A DNA stretch of 64,000 bases, from the NCBI RefSeq assembly GCF_001905845.1, contig NZ_LIVZ01000004.1:62001-126000 (forward strand), written 5' to 3'. Below, in pieces: positions 8,501 through 17,420 of this stretch (its first letter is position 1; the number at the start of each line of letters is the position of its first letter). Both the position numbers and the translations under genes were made by a program. Origin of the DNA: Streptomyces sp. TSRI0107 (GTDB lineage Bacteria > Actinomycetota > Actinomycetes > Streptomycetales > Streptomycetaceae). The notes under the pieces were generated by a model. That model was not told the DNA's origin, made no database searches, and saw only the letters and a list, made by a program, of their open reading frames with translations.

Positions 8501-9634
8501 TCAGGCGCCCTGGTCGTCGTGCCCCTCCTCCAGTGCCGCCAGTGCCGGGTCCAGCACGATGTCCTCGCCCCGCGCCTCCAGTGTCGGGTCTTCGGGGAAG
8601 TGGCAGGCGGTCAGATGGCCCTCGTGGTTGCCGGAGATGCGGACCAGGGGCGGTTCCTCGGTCGCGCACTTCTCCTGCGCCTTCCAGCAGCGCGTGCGGA
8701 ACCGGCAGCCGGACGGCGGCGAGATGGGCGACGGCACGTCACCGGCGAGCCGGATGCGTTCGCGCGGCCCCGCCTCCGCGCCCGCCACGTTCACCTCGGG
8801 CACGGCCGAGAGCAGGGCGTGGGTGTAGGGGTGCCGGGGCCGGGTGTAGATGGACTCGCGGTCGCCGACCTCGATCACCTTGCCGAGGTACATGACCGCG
8901 ACACGCTGTGAGAAGTGCCGTACGACGGCCAGGTCGTGGGCGATGAACAGGAAGGCGATGCCGAGTTCCCGCTGGACCTTCTGGAGCAGGTTCACCACCT
9001 GCGCCTGGATGGAGACGTCCAGCGCGGAGACCGGCTCGTCGGCCACGATCAGCTTCGGCTCCAGGGCCAGCGCCCGGGCGACGCCGATGCGTTGCCGCTG
9101 GCCGCCGGAGAACTCGTGCGGGAAGCGGTTGTAGTGCTCGGGGTTGAGGCCGACGATCTCCAGCAGCTCCCGTACGCGCTTCTCCCTTCCCCCCTCCGGC
9201 TGGATCCCGTTGATCTCCATCGGACCGGAGATGATCTTGCCGACCGTCTGGCGCGGGTTCAGCGAGGAGTACGGGTCCTGGAAGATCATCTGGATCTCGG
9301 ACCGGATCGGGGCGAGCTGCTTGCGGCCGGCGTGCGTGATGTCCCGGCCGCGGTACGAGATCGTGCCGGCCGTCGGCTCCATCAGCCGGGTGATCAGGCG
9401 GCCCGTCGTCGACTTGCCGCAGCCCGACTCCCCCACCAGGCCGAAGCTCTCCCCGACGTGCACGGTCAGGTCGATGCCGTCCACCGCCTGGACCTGGCCG
9501 ACGGTGCGCCGGATGGGGAAGCCGCCCTTCACCGGGAAGTGCTTGGTCAGGCCCTTGACCACGAGCAGCGGGTCCCCGTCGGGGCCGGGCTCGGCGGCCT
9601 CGCGCGGGGCGGGGAGGACGAGGTCCTCTTTCAT
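8501..9634 (-). CDS. bldKE: Oligopeptide ABC transporter ATPase BldKE-like, operon 2
   Basis: A 377-residue DppF/OppF-type ATPase with Walker A GESGCGKS (68-75), signature FSGGQRQR, Walker B LIVADEPVSALD, H-loop IAHDLA and a Cys-containing oligopeptide C-terminal domain. Compared with its partner at 6327-7376 it has an extra acidic N-terminal 20 residues and a longer C-terminal tail (EEGHDDQGA). It is the fifth and last ATPase/permease gene of operon 2, 12 bp after the previous gene. The bldK name rests on operon order and position next to typA; BldK imports an extracellular peptide signal needed for aerial growth in S. coelicolor. Confidence 0.85.
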   Translation of the reverse strand: MKEDLVLPAPREAAEPGPDGDPLLVVKGLTKHFPVKGGFPIRRTVGQVQAVDGIDLTVHVGESFGLVGESGCGKSTTGRLITRLMEPTAGTISYRGRDITHAGRKQLAPIRSEIQMIFQDPYSSLNPRQTVGKIISGPMEINGIQPEGGREKRVRELLEIVGLNPEHYNRFPHEFSGGQRQRIGVARALALEPKLIVADEPVSALDVSIQAQVVNLLQKVQRELGIAFLFIAHDLAVVRHFSQRVAVMYLGKVIEVGDRESIYTRPRHPYTHALLSAVPEVNVAGAEAGPRERIRLAGDVPSPISPPSGCRFRTRCWKAQEKCATEEPPLVRISGNHEGHLTACHFPEDPTLEARGEDIVLDPALAALEEGHDDQGA

Positions 9635-9646
9635 GCCGTTGTCCTC

Positions 9647-10708
9647 CTAGCCCAGTCGGGGCTTGATCTCTTCGATGAAGATGGTCCGCTTCTGCTCCGC
9701 CGTGAGATGGCAGGCGGAAGCCCGGTCCGGCGCCAGCAGGGGGCGCTCATTGACACAGCGGCCGCCGCCGACCCGGTCCTGGAAGGTGCAGCGGGGATGG
9801 AAGCGGCACCCCGAGGGCGGGGTGAGCAGGCTGGGCGGGCTGCCGGGGATGGGCGCGAGCGGGGTGGCCACGTCCGAGTCCAGCCGGGGCATGGAGTTCA
9901 GCAGACCCCAGGTGTACGGGTGCTGCGGTGCGCGCAGCACCTCGGCCGTGCTGCCTCGCTCCACGGCGCCGCCCGCGTACATCACCATGATGTCGTCGGC
10001 CATGTCGGCGATGACGCCGAGGTCGTGGGTGATGAAGATGATCGCCGAGCCGAACTCCTGCTGGAGGTCCTTCAGCAGGTCGAGGATCTGTGCCTGGACC
10101 GTCACGTCCAGGGCCGTGGTCGGCTCGTCGGCGATCAGCAGGTCGGGGTCGCAGACCAGCGCCATCGCGATCATCGCGCGCTGCCGCATACCGCCGGAGA
10201 ACTGGTGCGGGTAGTCCTTCGCCCGCAGCTGCGGGTTCGGGATGCCCACCTTGCCCAGCATCTCCACCGCCCGCTCCCAGGCGTCCTTCTTGGAGGCGCC
10301 GGTGTGCTTGCGGTACGGCTCGGCTATCTGCCGGCCCACCGTGTAGTACGGGGACAGCGCGGTGAGCGGGTCCTGGAAGATCATGGCGGCCTTGTTGCCG
10401 CGCAGCTTCTCCAGCTCGGACTCGCGGGCGGTGGTCAGCTCCTTGCCGTCGAGCAGGATCTCGCCCTCGACGGTGGTGAACATCGGGTTGTGCAGGCCGA
10501 GGACGGTCAGGTTGGTGACGGACTTGCCGGAGCCCGACTCGCCGACGATGCCGAGGGTCCGGCCGCGCTCCAGGTCGAAGGAGAGGCCGTCGACGGCACG
10601 GACGACGCCGTCCTCGGTCTTGAAGCTGACGTGCAGGTCCCGCACGGAGAGGAAGGCACCCTCGCCGGCCGGGACGGGCGCGCCGGCCTCCTTGGTCAGA
10701 GTGGTCAC
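9647..10708 (-). CDS. bldKD: Oligopeptide ABC transporter ATPase BldKD-like, operon 2
   Basis: A 353-residue DppD/OppD-type ATPase. Walker A GESGSGKS (56-63), signature FSGGMRQR, Walker [14 protein letters not shown]-loop ITHDLG, and the C-terminal [15 protein letters not shown] stretch are present. It is closely similar over most of its length to the operon 1 gene at 5266-6300. It lies 10 bp after the permease gene upstream and 12 bp before bldKE, as expected for translationally linked transporter subunits. The bldK name carries the same synteny caveat as its neighbours. Confidence 0.85.
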   Translation of the reverse strand: MTTLTKEAGAPVPAGEGAFLSVRDLHVSFKTEDGVVRAVDGLSFDLERGRTLGIVGESGSGKSVTNLTVLGLHNPMFTTVEGEILLDGKELTTARESELEKLRGNKAAMIFQDPLTALSPYYTVGRQIAEPYRKHTGASKKDAWERAVEMLGKVGIPNPQLRAKDYPHQFSGGMRQRAMIAMALVCDPDLLIADEPTTALDVTVQAQILDLLKDLQQEFGSAIIFITHDLGVIADMADDIMVMYAGGAVERGSTAEVLRAPQHPYTWGLLNSMPRLDSDVATPLAPIPGSPPSLLTPPSGCRFHPRCTFQDRVGGGRCVNERPLLAPDRASACHLTAEQKRTIFIEEIKPRLG

Positions 10709-10718
10709 GACAGTGCTC

Positions 10719-11699
10719 CTAGGACAGCCGTACGCGCGGGTCGATGAAGGCGTAGGCGGCGTCGACGACGATGTTGAACAGCAGGATCATCGAGGCCGCG
10801 AAGAGCATCACGCCGAGCAGCAGCGGCAGGTCGCTGAAGGAGACCGCCTCCACCGCGAGCCGGCCGAGCCCCGGAAGGCCGAAGGTGTACTCGGTGATGA
10901 TGGCGCCGCCGAGCAGGGAGCCCATGTCGATGCCGAAGATGGTGACGATGGGGATCAGCGAGCCGCGCCAGGCGTAGCGGAAGAAGACGTACCGCCGGGA
11001 CATGCCCTTGGCGCGGGCGGTGCGCACATGGTCCTCCTGGAGCTGTTCGATCATCGCCGAACGCGCCATACGCGTGTACTGCGCGGCGAAGATCGTCGAC
11101 AGGATCACCCAGGGGATGATCAGCCCGCCGAACCAGCCGATGGGGTCCTTGGTGAACTCGTTGTACGTCGGTTTGTCGAAGAGCTGCGTCTGGTAGACGA
11201 GGATCGCCAGCGCCAGCGGGCCGAGGAAGTAGATCTGCATCGAGCTGACGACCATCGCGGTGGCCGTGGCCGTCTTGTCGATGAGGGTGCCGCGCCGCCA
11301 GGCGGCGAGCAGGCCGGTGCCGAGGCCGAAGACCAGGAAGCAGACGGCTCCGCCGATGGTGAGCGAGACGGTGATGGGGAGCCGGTCGACGAGGGTGTCC
11401 CAGACGGCCTCACCGGTGTGGAAGGAGTAGCCGAAGCAGGGCGCGGGGCAGGGCCCTTGCATGTATTCGTTGCTGCCCAGGACCAGGTTGTGCAGGAACA
11501 GCCAGTACTGCTCGGGGATCGACTTGTCGAGCCCGAGCACATGCCGGATGTTCTCCAGGTTGGCCGGCGTGCACGACTTGCCGCAGATCAGCAGCGCCGG
11601 GTCGCGTGGCATCCCGAAGAAGATCAGGAACGTCACGATGCTGAGCAGGAAGAGGATGACGGCGGCGCCGAGGGCGCGGCGGACGAGGAAGCGCAGCAT
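10719..11699 (-). CDS. bldKC: Oligopeptide ABC transporter permease BldKC-like, operon 2
   Basis: A 326-residue DppB/OppB-type permease, the same length as its operon 1 partner. An N-terminal helix (LGAAVILFLLSIVTFLIFF) precedes an extracytoplasmic loop with paired cysteines (LLICGKSCTPANLE and GPCPAPCFGYS), and the EAA loop reads EDHVRTARAKGMSRRYVFF. It follows the receptor gene after 96 bp containing a strong hairpin, so its level may be set below that of the receptor. Confidence 0.85.
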   Translation of the reverse strand: MLRFLVRRALGAAVILFLLSIVTFLIFFGMPRDPALLICGKSCTPANLENIRHVLGLDKSIPEQYWLFLHNLVLGSNEYMQGPCPAPCFGYSFHTGEAVWDTLVDRLPITVSLTIGGAVCFLVFGLGTGLLAAWRRGTLIDKTATATAMVVSSMQIYFLGPLALAILVYQTQLFDKPTYNEFTKDPIGWFGGLIIPWVILSTIFAAQYTRMARSAMIEQLQEDHVRTARAKGMSRRYVFFRYAWRGSLIPIVTIFGIDMGSLLGGAIITEYTFGLPGLGRLAVEAVSFSDLPLLLGVMLFAASMILLFNIVVDAAYAFIDPRVRLS

Positions 11700-11734
11700 G
11701 GCAGGGGCAGCTCTCAGACGTCAGCGGGCCGGGC

Positions 11735-11782
11735 GGTACCCGGCGCCCCGCCGCTCGTTCGCGGCCGGGGGCACCGGGTACC
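11735..11782 (-). terminator. Intra-operon hairpin after receptor gene (operon 2)
   Basis: A 15-bp stem with one mismatch (11735-11749 paired with 11768-11782) encloses a smaller GCCGC/GCGGC hairpin. It lies between the receptor stop at 11796 and the permease start at 11699. It has no T-tract. Its position matches the hairpin at 4143-4177 in the mirror operon, which suggests a shared device for making more receptor than transporter. Confidence 0.6.
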
Positions 11783-11795
11783 GGTAGGGCGTGGG

Positions 11796-13616
11796 TTACT
11801 TGACGTACAGACGGCGCGGGTCGACGCCGCTGATGACGTCGTCGTAGACGAGGCCGCCGATCTTGGAGCCGGCGATCTGGGTCTGCTTGTAGTACGCGGT
11901 CGGGACGACGTTGACGACGTCCTTGACGATGTACTCGTTGAGCTTGCCCCACTCGGCCGCGGCCTTGACCGGGTCGGTGATCTTGCTGATCCGGTCGATC
12001 TCGCTGTTGATCTTCGGGTCGTTGATCTGCGAGTAGTTCTGCGCGCCCTCGGCGATCGCGCGGCCGTCGTACAGCGGCGGGATCACGGTCGAGGCGGACG
12101 GCCAGTCGGCACCCCACGCGGTGTGGAAGATGTCGTAGTTGTTGTCCAGCTGGCTGACCTGGTCGTAGAAGGTCTCGGCCGGGATCTCCTGGCGCTGCAC
12201 GTCGAAGCCGGCCTTCTCCAGGCCCGCCGCCATGGCGGTGGAGTACTGCTGGCCCTCGGGGGTGTTGATGTAGCCGAAGGTCAGCTTCATGCCGACCTTG
12301 CCGGCCTCCTCCAGCAGCTTCTTCGCCTTCTCCGGGTCACCGGCGGGCTTCTTCTTCTTGCCCCACGGGTCGAAGGCGGCGTCGTAGCCGGCCACGGTCG
12401 GGCTGAGGATGCCGCCGGCGGGCTCCATCGCGTCGGTGCCGCCGTAGGCGCGGACGAACGGCGTGACCGGCAGGGCGTAGGCGATGGCCTGCCGGATCTT
12501 GATGTCCTTCAGCTCCGGGTGGGCCTGGTTGATGTTGATCTGGCCCACGTACGGCTGGTAGCCGGAGACCGTGCGGTCCTTCAGGCTCGGGTCGCTGAGG
12601 ACCTTGGAGAGGTTGCCCGCGTCGACCGCGTTGCTGAAGCTGACGGCGGTCTGGTCCTTGCCGCTGTCGGCGAGCAGCGCCTTGGTGGACTGCTCGTACT
12701 GGTGGTTGAAGGTGATGTCGAACCGGTCGACGTACTGGTGGCGCACCGGGTCCGTCTTCGCGTCCCAGTTCTCGTTGCGCACCAGGGTCATCGACTTGCC
12801 GGACTTGAACTCCTGGATCTTGTACGGTCCGGCCGCCACCGGGGCCTTGTCGTACTTGGTCTTGGTGTCGCCCTTCTCGGAGACGATGGCGTAGCCGGCC
12901 ATGGCCAGGGCGTACGGCAGGTCGGGGCGGGCCGTCTTGAACTTGAAGACGATCGTCTTGTCGTCCGGGGTCTCCAGGAGGCTGTCCGGGAGGTGCTTGC
13001 CCTCATAGGGGCCGTCCGGGAGCAGCTTGCGGTAGTCGGCGCCCGGGGTGTCGGCCAGCCACTGCTGGAGGTACGGCGGGCCCTGGTTGATGAACGGCGC
13101 GAACAGGCGCTCGACGCTGTGCCGGACGTCCTTGGACGTGATCGGGGAGCCGTCCTCCCACTTGATGCCGTCCTTCAGGGTGTACTTCCAGGTCTTGCCG
13201 CCGTCCGTGGTGGTCCCGGGGTCGGTGGCGAGGTCGCCGACGACCTCGTGCTTCCTGCCGTCGTCGCTGGTGGCCTTGTAGCCGGTCAGGCCGCGGTGGA
13301 TCAGCTGGGAGACCGCCATCTCGTCCTGGACGTAGATCTGGCCCGGGTCGAGGTGGGCGTAGCTGTCGCGGGCCAGCACCGAGATGGTGCCGCCGCTCTT
13401 GGCGCCCGGCACCTCGGGCGCGGGGCCCTCGGAGTCCTTCGCGTCGCCGAACGGGATGGAGCTCTGCTGCCGCGCGGCGTTCTCCTGCTGCTCCTTGTCG
13501 TTCTTGTCGTTGTTCCCGGTCTTGCTGCCGCCCTCGCTGCAACCGGTGAGCACGAGGGCTCCGGCTGCGAGCACTGAGATTGCGGCGTATATGTGGCGTC
13601 CGCCCCTACTCATCAC
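11796..13616 (-). CDS. bldKB: Oligopeptide-binding lipoprotein BldKB-like, operon 2
   Basis: A 606-residue solute-binding family 5 receptor. The signal peptide ends in lipobox LTGC (Cys26), followed by a charged Asn/Lys/Gln-rich linker and then SEGPAPEVPGAKSGGTISVL, the same motif as in the operon 1 receptor. The start could be GTG 13616 (GGTGG seven bases upstream) or the adjacent ATG 13613; the products differ by one residue. In S. coelicolor, BldKB is the binding lipoprotein for the aerial-mycelium peptide signal. The length and operon position fit, but the assignment is by context. By eye about half of the residues match the operon 1 receptor. Confidence 0.82.
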   Translation of the reverse strand: MMSRGGRHIYAAISVLAAGALVLTGCSEGGSKTGNNDKNDKEQQENAARQQSSIPFGDAKDSEGPAPEVPGAKSGGTISVLARDSYAHLDPGQIYVQDEMAVSQLIHRGLTGYKATSDDGRKHEVVGDLATDPGTTTDGGKTWKYTLKDGIKWEDGSPITSKDVRHSVERLFAPFINQGPPYLQQWLADTPGADYRKLLPDGPYEGKHLPDSLLETPDDKTIVFKFKTARPDLPYALAMAGYAIVSEKGDTKTKYDKAPVAAGPYKIQEFKSGKSMTLVRNENWDAKTDPVRHQYVDRFDITFNHQYEQSTKALLADSGKDQTAVSFSNAVDAGNLSKVLSDPSLKDRTVSGYQPYVGQININQAHPELKDIKIRQAIAYALPVTPFVRAYGGTDAMEPAGGILSPTVAGYDAAFDPWGKKKKPAGDPEKAKKLLEEAGKVGMKLTFGYINTPEGQQYSTAMAAGLEKAGFDVQRQEIPAETFYDQVSQLDNNYDIFHTAWGADWPSASTVIPPLYDGRAIAEGAQNYSQINDPKINSEIDRISKITDPVKAAAEWGKLNEYIVKDVVNVVPTAYYKQTQIAGSKIGGLVYDDVISGVDPRRLYVK

Positions 13617-13660
13617 TCAGATTCCACCCATCTGTATTGCACCAGTTGCATATGGAACGG

Positions 13661-14695
13661 TCAGCGCGCCGTCTTGGGATCGAAAGCGTCCCTGACCGAG
13701 TCCCCGAGCAGGTTGAAAGCCACGATGAAGATGATCATCGAGACGCCGGGGAAGAACATGTACGTGATGTCGTTCTGCATCACGAGTTCGGTGGACGCCT
13801 TGGAGAACATCTGCCCCCAGTCCGGCGTCGGTTCGACGATGCCCACCCCGAGGAAGGACAGACCGGCCTCGGCGGTCACGAAGTTGGGCAGCAGATACGT
13901 GGTCTGCACGAGGAGCGGGGTGACCACGTTCGGCAGGATCTCCTTGCGGATGATCCGCCACGGCGAGGCCCCGCTGACCTTCGCCGCCTCGATGAACTCC
14001 CGTTCTCGCAGGGCGAGTGTGGTGCCGCGCAGGATGCGTGCCAGGCTCATCCAGCCCAGGAACCACTGGACCATGATGAGGGCCAGCACCCGCACGTAGG
14101 TCGGGGTCTCGTCACGAGGGTGGACGAAGAGGGCGACGACCACCGGCATGCTCGCGATGAAGAACAGCTGGGCCGGGAAGGCGAGCAGGAAGTCGATGAC
14201 CCGGCTGATCCAGTAGTCCGTCCGGCCGCCGAGATAGCCGGCGGTGATGCCGAGCAGGATGCCGGTCAGCACCACGGTGACGGTCACCGCGACGGAGATC
14301 ATCAGCGAGGTGCGGATGCCGTAGAGGAGCTTGGTGAAGACGTCGTAGCCGTTGCCGGGCTCCAGGCCGAACCAGAACTCGCCGCTGATCCCGCCGTTGG
14401 GCTGCACCGGTACGCCCGCGCTGTCGAAGAGTTCGGGCCGCTCGTCGGCGTAGACGGTGTACGGGTTCTTGCCGTACAGCTTCGCGATGAACGGTGCGAG
14501 CAGGGCGATCAGGAAGTAGAACCCGACGACGCAGGCGGCGATCACGCCGGTGCGGTCGCGTTTGAAGCGGAGCCACATCAACTGGCCGGGTGAGCGGCCC
14601 TCCAGGCCCGCGCTCTCGGGTTTCTTCTCCTTGCCGGGATCGCCGTCGGTGACGGCGGACGTTCCGCCGCCCGCAAGGTCGATAGGACTTGTCAC
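13661..14695 (-). CDS. bldKA: Oligopeptide ABC transporter permease BldKA-like, operon 2
   Basis: A 344-residue DppC/OppC-type permease with a long cytoplasmic N terminus, the helix GVIAACVVGFYFLIALLAPF and the EAA loop REFIEAAKVSGASPWRII. It is the first gene of operon 2, giving the order permease, receptor, permease, ATPase, ATPase that is characteristic of bldK. The GTG at 14695 has only a weak ribosome site (GGGCGAA), and translation may depend on the upstream leader, which contains a small ORF with a perfect Shine-Dalgarno. It is 44 bp upstream of the receptor gene. Confidence 0.83.
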   Translation of the reverse strand: MTSPIDLAGGGTSAVTDGDPGKEKKPESAGLEGRSPGQLMWLRFKRDRTGVIAACVVGFYFLIALLAPFIAKLYGKNPYTVYADERPELFDSAGVPVQPNGGISGEFWFGLEPGNGYDVFTKLLYGIRTSLMISVAVTVTVVLTGILLGITAGYLGGRTDYWISRVIDFLLAFPAQLFFIASMPVVVALFVHPRDETPTYVRVLALIMVQWFLGWMSLARILRGTTLALREREFIEAAKVSGASPWRIIRKEILPNVVTPLLVQTTYLLPNFVTAEAGLSFLGVGIVEPTPDWGQMFSKASTELVMQNDITYMFFPGVSMIIFIVAFNLLGDSVRDAFDPKTAR

Positions 14696-14861
14696 AGTTC
14701 GCCCATTTCACAGGTGTGGATGTGCCGAACCGCCGGCTCGCCGGAAGCAACGGGCGAGCGCGGTGCGGTGCATGAAGAGGCGTCAGGGCACCCTGAACCG
14801 GACGGGAAATCCGCAGCCGGACGCGCGTAGGCGCACGGCGGCAGCGGCCCCCGGCCGGGGC

Positions 14862-14948
14862 TCAGCGCGGATCGGCGTACGGCGAAGGGCGAGTGGTGAC
14901 GACCTGCTGAACGGCTGTGGCCCGCCTCGCGCTTGTGACACCGCGCAT
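14862..14948 (-). CDS. Possible 28-residue leader ORF upstream of bldKA
   Basis: A 28-codon frame starts at ATG 14948, with AGGAGG exactly placed upstream, and ends at TGA 14862, 166 bases before the bldKA GTG. The peptide begins MRGVTSARRATAV and ends TTRPSPYADPR. It is basic, with no membrane segment. Its start resembles the start of the lipoprotein gene at 809 (MRGATHA with AGGAGG upstream), so it could be the remnant of a receptor gene start or a regulatory leader peptide. A CCCCGGCCGGGG palindrome lies right after the stop codon (14849-14861 region). Coding status is unproven. Confidence 0.4.
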   Translation of the reverse strand: MRGVTSARRATAVQQVVTTRPSPYADPR

Positions 14949-15301
14949 GGGACTCCTCCTCGTGACTCCACGTGTTCACCAACAGGAGGGGGCGCTTGTC
15001 CGGACCTCCGACACCCCTGACGGAAGTTCAGACACCCCCTGGTGCTCGTGAGTCGGGCGCTGTCCCCACAGCGCGAGACCCATTGACCCGAGCGCTACGC
15101 GGCTAACTATCTGCCATGAGGCAACTACCGACCACCGTTCTTAAATCTCAATTCAGTCACAGCTCACGCGTAGATCTTCCAAAATCTGGACAAACTGTTC
15201 GGGCGAAGAAGGCCGCGAAACGGACGTGTTACATGGCTATCGGGCGCCGGTCTCCGCGTTCCGGACAGTACGGGCGTGCGACGGCGCGAAAAAACGGGTT
15301 G
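14949..15301. promoter_or_regulatory. bldKA upstream region
   Basis: There is no long gene in this gap. On the minus strand, CCGCGTAGC occurs at 15094-15102, followed by a TCAATGGG run similar to the TCAAGGGG after the same 9-mer upstream of operon 1. The AT-rich stretch 15130-15205 is the likeliest place for the bldKA promoter. The 9-mer is 146 bases upstream of the leader ORF start; in operon 1 the first copy is 157 bases upstream of the permease start. I could not define boxes. Confidence 0.45.
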
Positions 15302-15341
15302 AAAAAGGCCCGGGCGCCCCCATGATGGGGACGCCCGGGCC
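15302..15341 (-). terminator. Rho-independent terminator of typA
   Basis: A GGCCCGGGCG-type stem (15307-15341, one small asymmetry, loop CATGAT) is followed on the minus strand by TTTTT. It begins 15 bases after the typA stop codon. This is one of the few classical terminators with a T-run in the window. Confidence 0.88.
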
Positions 15342-15356
15342 TCGGGTACGTCAGGT

Positions 15357-17273
<1,917 letters not shown>

Positions 17274-17420
17274 ATTGCGGCGTACTCCCGGAGTGTGGAA
17301 TCGGCTGCGCGTCGCTCGCGCTAGCCCCTGCCGGGCTGGTCACGCCTCGGCCTGCCTCCCATGGTACGGGGGCGCGGAAGAACGGGCTTCGCCGGGCGCC
17401 GCCGGGAGGCGGCCACGCCC

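Noticed and set aside
10362..13577. 1071-codon plus-strand open frame
   Set aside because: It is antisense to the bldKD-bldKB genes. The translation is Val/Asp/Gly/Leu-rich low-complexity text typical of a shadow frame in high-GC DNA.
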